From DASRHT01 sp035650355 (GTDB lineage Bacteria; Chloroflexota; Ktedonobacteria; Ktedonobacterales; Ktedonobacteraceae), in contig DASRHT010000007.1 of NCBI GenBank assembly GCA_035650355.1, positions 11,353 to 75,352 on the forward strand: DNA of 64,000 bases, given 5' to 3'. Under the pieces are notes generated by a model. The model had not been told where the DNA came from and made no database searches. It saw only the letters and a program-made list of their open reading frames with translations. The stretch's first letter is position 1, and every line of letters begins with the position of its first letter. Shown one piece after another: positions 7,940 to 16,999 of the stretch. A program made the position numbers and the translations under genes.

Positions 7940-8925
7940 AATATAACGTTCATGCCGCGAATTTGCCATATGGACATACGGCGGAAACGTTGCAGCGCCT
8001 TGTTTCGCCAGAGCTGCGGATTACCGCTGGTCCCGATGTGGTCTCCGATTGCGAGATTCTGGTTGCAGGCACGCCCTCGCGAGAGCAGATACAGGCCAGT
8101 CCCAGGCTGCGCGCGCTCGTCGTTCCCTGGGCTGGAGTGCCCGAGGCGACGCGCAAACTGATGTTAGACTTCCCCGAGATTTCCGTTCATAATATCCATC
8201 ACAACGCTTTGCCGGTTGCTGAGATGGCGATCACGCTGATGCTGGCGGCGGCTAAATTTGTGGTGCCTGCTGACCGGGCCTTGCGCGTTGGTGACTGGTC
8301 GCCGCGCTTCTGGCGGCCCGATCCTGGCCTGCTGCTCTATAAGAAAACAGCCCTCGTCCTGGGCTATGGCGCGATTGGCAAGCATGTCGCGTCCTGCTGT
8401 CGCGGCCTGGGCATGCGCGTGCTGGCTACCCGCTATCGCCTTTCCCCAGAGGAAAAAGGCAAAGAGGTCGAGGAGCGCATTACGCTTTATCCGCCGGATT
8501 CGCTGCATGAGCTCCTGCCACAGGCTGATGTGCTGCTGCTTTGCGTCCCCCTCACGCCTGAGACGCGTGGATTGATTGGAGCGCATGAACTTTCACTCTT
8601 ATCGTCGCAGGCAATATTGATCAATGTCTGCCGAGCTCAGATCGTTGATGAGGCCGCGCTGTATCGCGCCCTCCAAGAGAAAAAGCTTTACGCGGCGGGT
8701 TTAGATGTCTGGTATACCAATCCGCAGAGCGAACGAGAGGCCACAGGTCTTGCGCCTTCGACCTACCCCTTTCATGAGATGGATAACGTCGTGATGAGCC
8801 CGCATCGCGCCGGTCATGCCGCCGAAATTGAGCAGTTGCGCATGCAATATCTGGCCGATTTGTTGAACGAGGCGGCACAGGGCAAGCCTATACCAAACAA
8901 GATCGATGTTGAGAAAGGGTATTGA
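7936..8925 (+). CDS. D-isomer specific 2-hydroxyacid dehydrogenase (NAD-binding)
   Basis: 329 aa. The TTG start at 7936 has AAGGGAG six nt upstream. An upstream ATG (7855) would add 27 residues of poor quality encoded inside the small ORF, so TTG is preferred. A Rossmann motif ALVLGYGAIGKHVA lies near residues 138-151. The catalytic arginine is in NVCRAQIVDEAAL (about 232) and the catalytic histidine in MSPHRAGHA (about 290). The usual NvaRG is NVCRA here. The family reduces 2-oxo acids or oxidises D-2-hydroxy acids (phosphoglycerate, glyoxylate, formate relatives); the substrate is unknown. It converges with the sensor kinase at 8940. Confidence 0.88.
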   Translation: MKYNVHAANLPYGHTAETLQRLVSPELRITAGPDVVSDCEILVAGTPSREQIQASPRLRALVVPWAGVPEATRKLMLDFPEISVHNIHHNALPVAEMAITLMLAAAKFVVPADRALRVGDWSPRFWRPDPGLLLYKKTALVLGYGAIGKHVASCCRGLGMRVLATRYRLSPEEKGKEVEERITLYPPDSLHELLPQADVLLLCVPLTPETRGLIGAHELSLLSSQAILINVCRAQIVDEAALYRALQEKKLYAAGLDVWYTNPQSEREATGLAPSTYPFHEMDNVVMSPHRAGHAAEIEQLRMQYLADLLNEAAQGKPIPNKIDVEKGY

Positions 8926-8939
8926 AAAAACTATCCTCT

Positions 8940-10448
8940 CTACTCTTCTAAAGAGCGCGGCAATGTCACCGTGAAGGTTGAACCCCGTCCTGGTTGGCTC
9001 TCAACGCTGACAATGCCCTGATGGGCGCGCACAACCCAATCGACAATTGCCAGGCCCAGGCCACTGCCACCGCTGGCCTTTGAACGTGCGGGGTCTGCAC
9101 GATAGAAACGTTCAAAGATGTGTTCAATGTCTTTGTGAGCAATCCCAATACCGGTATCGCTTACAGATAAATGGACATGGGAAGCGCAGGTTTCTACCGA
9201 GACGGTGACGGTTCCGCCCGCGTTCGTGTAAATGAGCGCGTTATCGACCAGACTCATGATGACCTGGATCAGGCGGGCCGCGTCGCCCATAATGGTGGCA
9301 GGCTGCAAAATCCGCGTTCTCAGCTCGATGTTGCGCTCCTGAGCCAGAGGTTCGAGGCTCTCTACGGCGTCGGCAGCCAGCAGATCGACGCGTACAAGCT
9401 CAGAATCAAGCTGAGCCTTCCCTTCGTCCGCACGGGCCAGCGCCAGCAAATCGTTGATTAACCGCCCCAGGCGCTCAGCTTCCGCGTTTACCTCCCGTAA
9501 TACCGTTTCATATCCTTCGGGACTGGTTGGCTGCGAAAGAGCTACTTCGGTCATGCTGCGGATTACAGCTACTGGGGTACGTAATTCATGGGAGGCATCA
9601 GCGACAAAACGGCGTTGCTGATTAAAGGCTCGTTCCAATCGTCCAATCATCTGGTTAAAGATGAGAGAGAGGGCGCGCACCTCGTCATCGGCTGGCGGCA
9701 CCGGAACACGCTGATGCAGATCTTTAGCCCCAATCTCACGAGCGGTATAGGCAAGATGGTGGATGGGCCGAAAGGCGCGGCCAGCCAGCCAGTAGCTTAC
9801 GAAGGCGCTGATGGTGAGAATAAAGGCGATCACGACAAACAGTGTATATGTTATACTCTCCAAAGACATATGGAGCCTCGCGAGCGACTGCCCAATTTGA
9901 ATAACCCCCATCAGTTTCCCGTTTTCAACCAGCATCGTGCTATACAGGCGTACAGGCTCATCACCCCTGGTCATAGAGACTGTGCCACGCCAGGGAATAT
10001 TGTGCAAAGGTTGTGTGACACTCTCTGAAGGAACGGAAAGCCTGTAGAAGTTAAAGGTGCTATAGACCGTTTGCCCATGAATATCAAGCACGCGTACAAA
10101 AATATCTGCCCTATCATGAATAAAATGGGACCCCTGCTCAAAATTGATTTTTCTGCTATCGTTAGAGCTAGAATCGATAATCGCAGTGGTCGTGTCAAGT
10201 TCTGGCAGTTCGTCAACCACATCATCGACCACCAGCTTCCCTTCGCGATTGGTAATGCCTTCAGCCACTTGCTGCGCTCGCTGCTGGAGAGCCATATCAA
10301 AGCTGGCAGCCAACGATTGCTGAAATGCTGTGTAGAAGGCAATACCGATGAGAAGCAGCAGCACAGCCGAGACCAGGGTATACCAGCAGGTCAACTGCGT
10401 ACGTATCCCCAGAGGAGGTATTCTCGGTAAGCGCAAGCGCCTGATCAT
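8940..10448 (-). CDS. Membrane sensor histidine kinase
   Basis: 502 aa. The start ATG at 10448 overlaps the response-regulator stop as ATGA, which argues against the upstream in-frame start at 10520. Order: transmembrane segment 1 (about 17-37), an extracytoplasmic sensor of roughly 150 residues, transmembrane segment 2, HAMP (AGRAFRPIHHLAYTAREIGA), HisKA with H-box DASHELRTPV (His about 287), and HATPase with N-box SLVDNALIYT, DTGIGI, FERFYRADPARS and GGSGLGLAIV. All catalytic boxes are intact. It partners the OmpR-type regulator just upstream. The signal is unknown. Confidence 0.95.
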   Translation of the reverse strand: MIRRLRLPRIPPLGIRTQLTCWYTLVSAVLLLLIGIAFYTAFQQSLAASFDMALQQRAQQVAEGITNREGKLVVDDVVDELPELDTTTAIIDSSSNDSRKINFEQGSHFIHDRADIFVRVLDIHGQTVYSTFNFYRLSVPSESVTQPLHNIPWRGTVSMTRGDEPVRLYSTMLVENGKLMGVIQIGQSLARLHMSLESITYTLFVVIAFILTISAFVSYWLAGRAFRPIHHLAYTAREIGAKDLHQRVPVPPADDEVRALSLIFNQMIGRLERAFNQQRRFVADASHELRTPVAVIRSMTEVALSQPTSPEGYETVLREVNAEAERLGRLINDLLALARADEGKAQLDSELVRVDLLAADAVESLEPLAQERNIELRTRILQPATIMGDAARLIQVIMSLVDNALIYTNAGGTVTVSVETCASHVHLSVSDTGIGIAHKDIEHIFERFYRADPARSKASGGSGLGLAIVDWVVRAHQGIVSVESQPGRGSTFTVTLPRSLEE

Positions 10449-11122
10449 GCCATTGGTTCCTTGAGTTGATAGCCCGAACCGCGTACAGTATAAATAACGT
10501 CTGGTTCGTTCTGATCGCACAACTTACGCCGCAAATAACGAATATATACATCTATAACGTTCGAGAGATGCTCCGTATCACCATCCCAGACGTGTTCGGC
10601 GATCATTGAGCGGCTGAGCACCTGATGAGGGTGACGCATAAAGAATTCCAGCAGGGCATATTCTTTATGTCCCAACACAATGGGCCGGTCGCCACGCCTC
10701 ACTTCGTGGGAGCTGGTATCCATCACGATATCCATAAAGCTCAACGTTGAGGTTTTGATCATGGTTCCCCGACGCAATAAAGCGCGCACGCGCGCCTCCA
10801 GTTCGCTAAAGGCAAACGGCTTGACCAGATAATCGTCGGCCCCCAGATCCAGCCCTTTGACGCGGTCGCCGACCTCTCCCAGCGCGGTCAGCAGCAGGAT
10901 AGGCATGGTCTTGCCCTGCTCGCGGATCTGTTTACAGACATCAAAGCCATTGAGGCCAGGCAAGAGCACATCGAGAATGATGAGGTCGTAAGAGGTTGTC
11001 GTTGCCATCAAAACAGCATCGCCGCCATCGGCAAGCAGGTCAACAGCGTAATGGCTGCCCTCCAGCCCTTTTTTCAGGCTGGGACCCAGCCGTGGATCAT
11101 CTTCAACTACCAGAAGTCGCAT
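10445..11122 (-). CDS. OmpR/PhoB-family response regulator
   Basis: 225 aa. The receiver domain at 1-120 starts MRLLVVEDD, with the phospho-acceptor Asp in LIILDVLLPG and the conserved Lys in DYLVKPFAF. The C-terminal winged helix at about 130-225 has VLGHKEYALLEFFMRHPHQV and SNVIDVYIRYLRRKL. It is the first gene of a two-gene operon, with a 4-bp ATGA overlap to the kinase. A 12-bp inverted repeat lies upstream at 11167-11210. It presumably activates or represses genes after phosphorylation by that kinase; targets are not evident here. Confidence 0.95.
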   Translation of the reverse strand: MRLLVVEDDPRLGPSLKKGLEGSHYAVDLLADGGDAVLMATTTSYDLIILDVLLPGLNGFDVCKQIREQGKTMPILLLTALGEVGDRVKGLDLGADDYLVKPFAFSELEARVRALLRRGTMIKTSTLSFMDIVMDTSSHEVRRGDRPIVLGHKEYALLEFFMRHPHQVLSRSMIAEHVWDGDTEHLSNVIDVYIRYLRRKLCDQNEPDVIYTVRGSGYQLKEPMA

Positions 11123-11166
11123 AGATATTGCTACCTATCTTTCCATTGGCTTCTCAAATCGACCGG

Positions 11167-11210
11167 CTGGCTGTTTGATACCACGACTCCTCAGATATTC
11201 AAACAGCCAG
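11167..11210. repeat. Inverted repeat upstream of the two-component operon
   Basis: CTGGCTGTTTGA (11167-11178) and TCAAACAGCCAG (11199-11210) are perfectly complementary, separated by 20 nt. On the minus strand it lies between the aminotransferase stop and the response-regulator start. There is no T-run on either side, so it may be an operator rather than an intrinsic terminator. Confidence 0.45.
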
Positions 11211-11264
11211 CACGGTAATGTAAGTGTACTGGTTTATTATGAGATGAAGATTAATCGATTTGAT

Positions 11265-12422
11265 TTAGATCGCGGTTTTCATGCGTTCGAGCGCTGTCGC
11301 GATACGCTCATCGGGCGCGGTCATGGAGATACGCACGTATCCTTCGCCCAGACTGCCAAAGTTCGTTCCGGGAGTAACAAAAACGCCTGTTTTGTCGAAA
11401 AGCCAGTCGGCAAAGTTGCGCGAGGTGTAGCCATCCGGCACCCCGGCCCAGATATAAAGGCCCGCCTTCGATGGCCGTGCGCGCATGCCCAGAGCGTTGC
11501 AACCTTCAATCAGCATATCTCTGCGCCGCCGATAAATGGCGTTACGCTGCTCCAGCCAGGAAGGGGGTAGATGTAAGGCTTCAATCGCCGCATACTGGAT
11601 TGGCCGAAAAATACCGCTATCAATGTTGCTTTTGAGACGTCCCACGGCATCGACCAGCGCCGGATTGCCGATCAGCATGCCCAGACGAAAACCGGCCATA
11701 TTATAGGTTTTGCTCAGCGAGTGCAGTTCCACCGCCACCTCGTTTGCGCCAGGCACTTCTAAAATACTCATGGGGCGGAAGTCATCAAAATAGACCTCGG
11801 CATAGGCCATATCGTGAATGATGGCGATATTATGGCGGTGCGCAAAAGCAACAGCTCGCTCGAAGAAGGCGCGGTCGGCGCAGGCTGCGGTCGGATTATT
11901 GGGATAATTGAGCCAGAGCACCCTGGCCTTTGCCAGCACATCTGGCGGAATGCTATCAAGATCTGGCAGGTAGTTGTTCCGTTCCAATAATGGCAACAGG
12001 TACGGCTGCGCTCCCACGCTGGTCGCCGCCGTGAGATAGACGGGGTAGTAGGGATTGGGAGTGAGGGCGATATCTCCGCCATTCAACACAGCAGCAGCCG
12101 TATAGACTAATCCCTCTTTAGAGCCCAGCAGGGGCAAAATGTCACGCTCAGGCGTGAGATGAACGCCAAAACGCCGCTCGAACCAGCCAGCAATGGCTTC
12201 GTGGAGCGCAAACATGCCGCGATACTCGGGATAGCGATGGTTCTCGGTCTGCTGCATCGCCTCACAGAGCCGGTCGATCACCGCTTGCGGCGCGGGCAGA
12301 TCGGGGTCCCCCATAGAAAGACTGATCACATCCACTCCGGCGGCGATGCGGTCCGCGATCTTCTTCTTTGCATCGGCAAAGTGGAATGGAGGCATGTTAT
12401 TGATGAGCTGCGATAATTGCAC
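11265..12422 (-). CDS. Class I/II PLP-dependent aminotransferase (LL-diaminopimelate/aspartate aminotransferase type)
   Basis: 385 aa. The start is GTG 12422, with AAGGAG seven nt upstream. The longer open frame to 12509 runs through a REP-like repeat and is not credible as coding. Motifs: LSMGDPDLP near residue 30, YPEYRGMFALHEAIAGW, WLNYPNNPTAA (about 160), DMAYAEVYFD, and the PLP-lysine motif SLSKTYNMAGFRLG (Lys about 238), with a substrate arginine in EGYVRISM. The pattern matches the group that includes LL-diaminopimelate aminotransferase and related aspartate/alanine enzymes; substrate specificity cannot be decided by eye. It stands alone on the minus strand downstream of polA, with three REP-like repeats in between. 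Confidence 0.87.
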   Translation of the reverse strand: MQLSQLINNMPPFHFADAKKKIADRIAAGVDVISLSMGDPDLPAPQAVIDRLCEAMQQTENHRYPEYRGMFALHEAIAGWFERRFGVHLTPERDILPLLGSKEGLVYTAAAVLNGGDIALTPNPYYPVYLTAATSVGAQPYLLPLLERNNYLPDLDSIPPDVLAKARVLWLNYPNNPTAACADRAFFERAVAFAHRHNIAIIHDMAYAEVYFDDFRPMSILEVPGANEVAVELHSLSKTYNMAGFRLGMLIGNPALVDAVGRLKSNIDSGIFRPIQYAAIEALHLPPSWLEQRNAIYRRRRDMLIEGCNALGMRARPSKAGLYIWAGVPDGYTSRNFADWLFDKTGVFVTPGTNFGSLGEGYVRISMTAPDERIATALERMKTAI

Positions 12423-12450
12423 AGGGCTGCTCCTTATGGATAATAGGGTT

Positions 12451-12566
12451 AACAGGGTAGGGGCAAGCCCTACCCCTACAGGTACACTGGCTAACAAGGG
12501 TAGGGGCAAGCCCTACCCCTACAGGTACATTGGCTAGCAGGGCAGGGGCAAGCCCTGTCCCTACGA
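12451..12566. repeat. Three tandem REP-like stem-loop units
   Basis: The unit is repeated at about 43-bp periods, starting near 12451, 12493 and 12536. Each contains GGGTAGGG-GCAAG-CCCTACCC, an 8-bp stem with loop GCAAG. In the third copy the stem is GGGCAGGG/CCCTGTCC, which keeps pairing by a G-T wobble. The flanking AGGTACACTGGCT is shared by the first two copies. They lie between polA and the aminotransferase gene on the minus strand. Shorter relatives occur near 21230, 31460, 36850-36935 and 47020. Confidence 0.8.
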
Positions 12567-12576
12567 TTTTCCCCCA

Positions 12577-15500
12577 TTATACCATCGGTTCGGCCTCGTA
12601 CCAGTTTTTGCCGACCTTCATCTCTACTTTAATAGGAACGTCCAGTGTAGCGACGCCTTCCATGATGGCGGTAATGAGGCGGCGGGCGCGCTCCAGTTCT
12701 TCAACGGGCACCTCGAAGACGAGTTCATCATGCACCTGCAAGATCATACGCGTCTTCATCCGGTTGGTTTTGAGCGCGTGATGGAGGCGGATCATGGCGA
12801 TCTTGATCAGGTCCGCGTTGCTGCCCTGGATCGGCATGTTGATGGCCTCACGGTCTAACGCCTGGCGTTCATTATAGGAAAGAGCGCGCATATCGGGGAA
12901 GAAACGCTTGCGCCCGTAAAGCGTGTTGACATACCCCTGATTGTGCGCCTGCTTTAAGGTTTGATCGACATACTCTTTGATGGTCGGGAAGGTCTGATGA
13001 TAGCTTTCGATAAAGCTCGCAGCCTCCGAGTTGCTCATACCCGTGACTTGAGAAAGGCCAAAGGCTGATTGTCCATAGAGGACCGCGAAAACAACGGTTT
13101 TTGCCAGCCGGCGCTGGTCCTTCGTCACCTGATCGACCGGGACATTGAAGAGGGTCGAGGCGGTAATGGTGTGAATGTCCTCATTTTTGTTAAAGGCTTC
13201 GACCAGGCGCGGCTCGTGCGTGACATGGGCCAGGATGCGCAACTCGAACTGCGAATAATCGGCGGTCAGCAGTACATAGCTGGGATCGGCGATAAAGGCC
13301 CGGCGGATCTGCCTCCCCAGTTCTGTGCGTACCGGGATATTCTGCAAATTAGGATTGCTCGACGAGAGGCGACCGCTGGAGGCCACCGTCTGGTTGAACG
13401 AGGTGTAGACGCGCCCGGTTTGCGGGTCCATCAATGTCAGGAGACCATCGACATAGGTAGACTTGAGCTTGCTTAACTGGCGATAGGCCAGCAGGTGGTC
13501 GATAATAGGATGTTTGCCCTGTAAGCCTTCAATCACATCGGCGCTGACCGAAAATCCCGTCTTGGTCTTTTTACCCGTGGGCAATTTTAACTCGGTAAAG
13601 AGAATATCGCCCAGTTGTTTATTCGAGTTGATATTGAAACGATGACCAACCGAGTCGTAGATCGCCTGCTCCAGCGTTTGCAATTGCTTATCGAGCGCAT
13701 CGCCGAATTCGCGTAAGAAATCGGCATCAAGAGCCACTCCATAGAGTTCCATCTGCATCAAAACGGGGATCAGTGGCTGCTCAATATCCCGATAGAGATT
13801 TACCAGGTGATGCAGTTCTATCTCGCGGCTGATTGGCTCAACCAGCCGCAGCGTCATATCGGCGTCCGCACCGGCATAATCAGCCGCTTTGCGCACTGGC
13901 ACCTGGGCCATACTGATCATCTTACTGCCGCTACCGATCAGCTCCGTAATCGGCGTCATGACGTAGCCAAGCCTCTGAAAAGCCTGGTCCTTGAGCCCGA
14001 GGCCGCGCCGCCCCGGCTCCGCCAGATATGCCCCGAGCATGGTATCAAAAGCCAGGCCACGCACATTGATACCATAACGAGATAACATCACCAGATCATA
14101 TTTTGCATTATGCATGTACTTGCGGATCGATTCATCCTCCAGCGCAGGTTTGAGTTTTTCCAGCACATCAGCGAGCGGCAATTGTGTTGCTGGCTCCTGA
14201 CCATCAACAGTGGTGGTATGACCAACCGGGATATAGTACGCTTCTCCGGGAGCCATCGAAAAAGACAGCCCCACCAGTTGAGCGTGGCGCTGGTCGTCCG
14301 AAGTCGTCTCGGTATCGACCGCGACCTCTCCCACATCATAAAAGCTTTTGACGAGCACGCGTAACGCCTCTTCTGTAGAGACGATCATGGTATTCGTCCT
14401 CTGGCCGCCTTCCTCATCAATCAGCAATGGTACATGAGAGCCAGACGGACCGGGCAGGCGCAATTTATGGACCACCTCGGCATGAGGCTCCACAAGCTCA
14501 AAGAGGCTCAATTGCATTGGCCCTTCTTCGACTACCACAGGCGATTCAGCAGATGAAGCAGCAGCAGTTTGCGCTTTAGGGCCGGTCGGAATGCGGGTTG
14601 TTTCCTCTCCTGGAGGTGTGGGAGGAAGCATTACCGGCACAACTCCCAGAGGCGGAGCGTAGAGTAGATTTTCCTCGGGCTCCACATCGGCTGTGACAGG
14701 TATTTCTTGATCGCTTTTTTCCGAGGTAGCAGGCAGCATCTCCGCCGGAATATTGCTAATCCCCAGACGCCGGAACAGCGCCAGCACGCGCTCGACCTGC
14801 GAACGGAACTCTAATTGCCGGAACAGCGCCAGCACTTTTTCTGTATCGACATGGGTCAGTTGGCAGGAGGCCAGATTGAGCTGAACGGGTACATCCAGCA
14901 CAATCGTTGCCAGGTATTTACTCTGTCGCGCCTGATCTGCGGCCTCGCGCAACAATTTTTGTTCCTTAGGCTTTAATGCATCGACGTGCGCCAGCACGCC
15001 TTCCAGATCACCATACTCATTAATAAGCCGGCTCGCCGTTTTCTCGCCAATACCAGGAACGCCTGGAATATTATCCGATTTATCACCTACCAGCCCCTTG
15101 AGGTCTGGCAATCGCTGTGGGGGAAGGCTATAGCGAGCCATCGTCTCCGCCTCGTCGTATTCGGTCACCTCTGAAATGCCGCGCTTGGCAACTTTTATCC
15201 TGACATGATCGTTGACCAGTTGCAATGTGTCCATATCACCAGTATAAATAACTGTATCAACACCCTGTCGCGCAGCCTGGACAGCAAGAGTTCCCAGAAT
15301 ATCGTCCGCCTCGTACCCATCCTTCTCGTAAATCTGAATGCCAAAAGCCTGGACCACTTCGCGAATACGCCCAAACTGCGGCCTCATATTGTCGGGCAAC
15401 GTGGGACGATGCGCCTTGTAGGGAGTATATTCCACATGGCGGAAGGTAGGCGTGGGCCGATCAAACGCGACAGCAATATAATCGGGCTTCTCTTCCAGGA

Positions 15501-15654
15501 GCGCTTTCATCAACATCGAAGTGAAGCCAAAGGTAGCGTTTACCGGCTCACCCGAACTGGTGGAAAGGTCATCGGGTACAGCATGGAAAGCCCGGTGGAT
15601 AATGGCATGCCCATCCACCAGCACAAGTTTTTTTCGTTTTATCGTCTCTGTCAT
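12577..15654 (-). CDS. polA: DNA polymerase I
   Basis: 1025 aa from ATG 15654 (GGGGTGA upstream). It fills RNA-primer gaps and does repair synthesis. Order: 5' nuclease domain (LVLVDGHAIIHRAFHAV, DGYEADDILG, LVGDKSDNIPGVPGIGEKTA); a linker of about 100 residues rich in Pro/Glu/Ser; a 3'-5' exonuclease that looks active (VDTETT, NAKYD, YAGADAD); and the polymerase domain with RRLAKTVVF...YG, DYSQFELRILAH (motif A) and VHDE (motif C). Motif A has Phe where most family-A polymerases have Ile/Leu (DYSQIELR). A -10 box TATAAT for the minus strand is at 15731-15736. The gene is monocistronic or cotranscribed with the aminotransferase through the REP units. Confidence 0.97.
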   Translation of the reverse strand: MTETIKRKKLVLVDGHAIIHRAFHAVPDDLSTSSGEPVNATFGFTSMLMKALLEEKPDYIAVAFDRPTPTFRHVEYTPYKAHRPTLPDNMRPQFGRIREVVQAFGIQIYEKDGYEADDILGTLAVQAARQGVDTVIYTGDMDTLQLVNDHVRIKVAKRGISEVTEYDEAETMARYSLPPQRLPDLKGLVGDKSDNIPGVPGIGEKTASRLINEYGDLEGVLAHVDALKPKEQKLLREAADQARQSKYLATIVLDVPVQLNLASCQLTHVDTEKVLALFRQLEFRSQVERVLALFRRLGISNIPAEMLPATSEKSDQEIPVTADVEPEENLLYAPPLGVVPVMLPPTPPGEETTRIPTGPKAQTAAASSAESPVVVEEGPMQLSLFELVEPHAEVVHKLRLPGPSGSHVPLLIDEEGGQRTNTMIVSTEEALRVLVKSFYDVGEVAVDTETTSDDQRHAQLVGLSFSMAPGEAYYIPVGHTTTVDGQEPATQLPLADVLEKLKPALEDESIRKYMHNAKYDLVMLSRYGINVRGLAFDTMLGAYLAEPGRRGLGLKDQAFQRLGYVMTPITELIGSGSKMISMAQVPVRKAADYAGADADMTLRLVEPISREIELHHLVNLYRDIEQPLIPVLMQMELYGVALDADFLREFGDALDKQLQTLEQAIYDSVGHRFNINSNKQLGDILFTELKLPTGKKTKTGFSVSADVIEGLQGKHPIIDHLLAYRQLSKLKSTYVDGLLTLMDPQTGRVYTSFNQTVASSGRLSSSNPNLQNIPVRTELGRQIRRAFIADPSYVLLTADYSQFELRILAHVTHEPRLVEAFNKNEDIHTITASTLFNVPVDQVTKDQRRLAKTVVFAVLYGQSAFGLSQVTGMSNSEAASFIESYHQTFPTIKEYVDQTLKQAHNQGYVNTLYGRKRFFPDMRALSYNERQALDREAINMPIQGSNADLIKIAMIRLHHALKTNRMKTRMILQVHDELVFEVPVEELERARRLITAIMEGVATLDVPIKVEMKVGKNWYEAEPMV

Positions 15655-16343
15655 ATGTTCACCCCATCTCTCTATTCTCGATCCCACGCTAGAATCCGGT
15701 AATCCTCATATCAAGCCCTTCCCATTGGATATTATAGATCGTATGGAATTCCAACAAATATCCACAAGGGAATGAAGAATGGGCGATGAGTTGCAATTAT
15801 CTTTTCGGATTTCTGTAACTCTATTACCCTGTTTGTCAACTTTTGAGGAGCGTCAAGCGTAATTACTACAAAGTTAAAATAATCTTTTTTGGTGACACGT
15901 ACAAATATAGCAGCATCCTTTCTAAATTTCGAGGATAAGCAATTGGAACATGACTATCGCATCCCAGTTATTCTGGCCTACCATAACACTTTGCATCGGA
16001 TTAAATAGCCACTTACACCCGTAGAGGCCATTGCGAACGATATGAAGGGCTCGATAACCTCTTGCAAGTACTAGTTAATACCATTTGTTCCTGTTATATT
16101 TTACTGTGTTTGCGTTGAGATGTATAGTATAGTTAACTGGCAAGCAGTGATATATTGTTTTTACGTTGAGACCTGAGTTTCGCAATGGAGCGCAGGACCC
16201 AACTAGAACAATATTTGAGGACTATGCCTTTGGGCAACCTTGCGTAGGACTCTTACACTTACAGTCAGTGTAACTCGTCTTCAGAATGTGCTGAGGGTGA
16301 TACATGATGGTTGTTGTTATTCTACAGGCAAAGGGGGAGACAC
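15655..16343. other. Intergenic region between polA and the HTH gene
   Basis: AT-rich, 690 bp, with no convincing gene. It holds the divergent control regions: a polA -10 box at 15731-15736 (minus strand), an 8-bp direct repeat CGTTGAGA at 16113-16120 and 16164-16171, and a perfect 7-bp inverted repeat TTACACT-N7-AGTGTAA at 16253-16273 upstream of the HTH gene, which could be its autoregulatory site. Confidence 0.4.
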
Positions 16344-16607
16344 ATGTCCCGAAAGAGTAACGTCATTTCAGAAAAGCACTTCAATGGTGTAGGAGATGGT
16401 ATCATGGCAGAAGAGAGAAGAGAAGAGCTATTGACCGTTCGTGAAGTCGCACGCCGCTTGCGCGTCGATGACACAACTGTCCGTCGTTGGATCAAAAGCG
16501 GTGCGTTAGAGGCGATCACGCTGCCTCACCGTGGCAAGCGCCAGGCGTACCGCATTAAGAAATCAACGCTGGACAACCTGCTCAACAGCTCTGTCCCGTT
16601 GGCATAG
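16344..16607 (+). CDS. Small excisionase/MerR-like helix-turn-helix DNA-binding protein
   Basis: 87 aa from ATG 16344, with AAAGGGGGAGA upstream. A second good start is ATG 16405 (TAGGAGA upstream), which would give 67 aa. The core LLTVREVARRLRVDDTTVRRW is a typical excisionase-family HTH, followed by the wing IKSGALEAITLPHRGKRQAY and a terminal helix KKSTLDNLLN. Such proteins bind DNA in operon control or in phage and plasmid excision. No integrase or phage gene is nearby, so a regulatory role is more likely. An inverted repeat at 16253-16273 is a candidate binding site. Confidence 0.8.
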   Translation: MSRKSNVISEKHFNGVGDGIMAEERREELLTVREVARRLRVDDTTVRRWIKSGALEAITLPHRGKRQAYRIKKSTLDNLLNSSVPLA

Positions 16608-16999
16608 CAACCAAACAAATTGCCCCTCTCTAAACCAGGATTTCGACGACCAGAAGTGTGGAATATATGGGGTAAGCGCCCACAAGCGGGTAGCCGGGGA
16701 TACCTTCAGGAGACCTCCGGCCCCGTTCTGGCTGACTAGCCAGGGAGCGGTGTGCGCTGCTAAGTAGCGGGGCAGTAGGTGGCTCAACTGTAGCATCGGT
16801 ATGTATACACATTTGCATGTATGTACATATCGATGCTATATACTTTTTTCAGGGACGGAAGCGCTGTTCTCCACCGTGATCTCTTATATTCATCGGCATC
16901 AACATAGCGCGGGAGTACACTGATAGTGGGTAGTAGCAGAGGGAGATTGCTACCTGCATAACAGTAATACACAGGCTCGACAAAGAGAAGGGACAGACT
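16608..16999. other. Intergenic region upstream of the epimerase gene
   Basis: No gene is seen. TAGCATCG (16791-16798) and CGATGCTA (16831-16838) form an 8-bp inverted repeat around a TA-rich core. Its right arm overlaps the proposed -10 box, so it may be an operator. Confidence 0.35.
16813..16842 (+). promoter_or_regulatory. Probable promoter of the epimerase gene
   Basis: TTGCAT (16813-16818) and TATATA (16837-16842) are spaced by 18 bp. The leader would be about 150 nt. The -10 box is inside one arm of the TAGCATCG/CGATGCTA inverted repeat. Confidence 0.4.

Noticed and set aside
12423..12509. N-terminal extension of the aminotransferase to 12509
   Set aside because: It runs through REP repeats; GTG 12422 has AAGGAG in front.
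16344..16607. Phage or plasmid excisionase
   Set aside because: No integrase or phage gene nearby; kept as an HTH protein.
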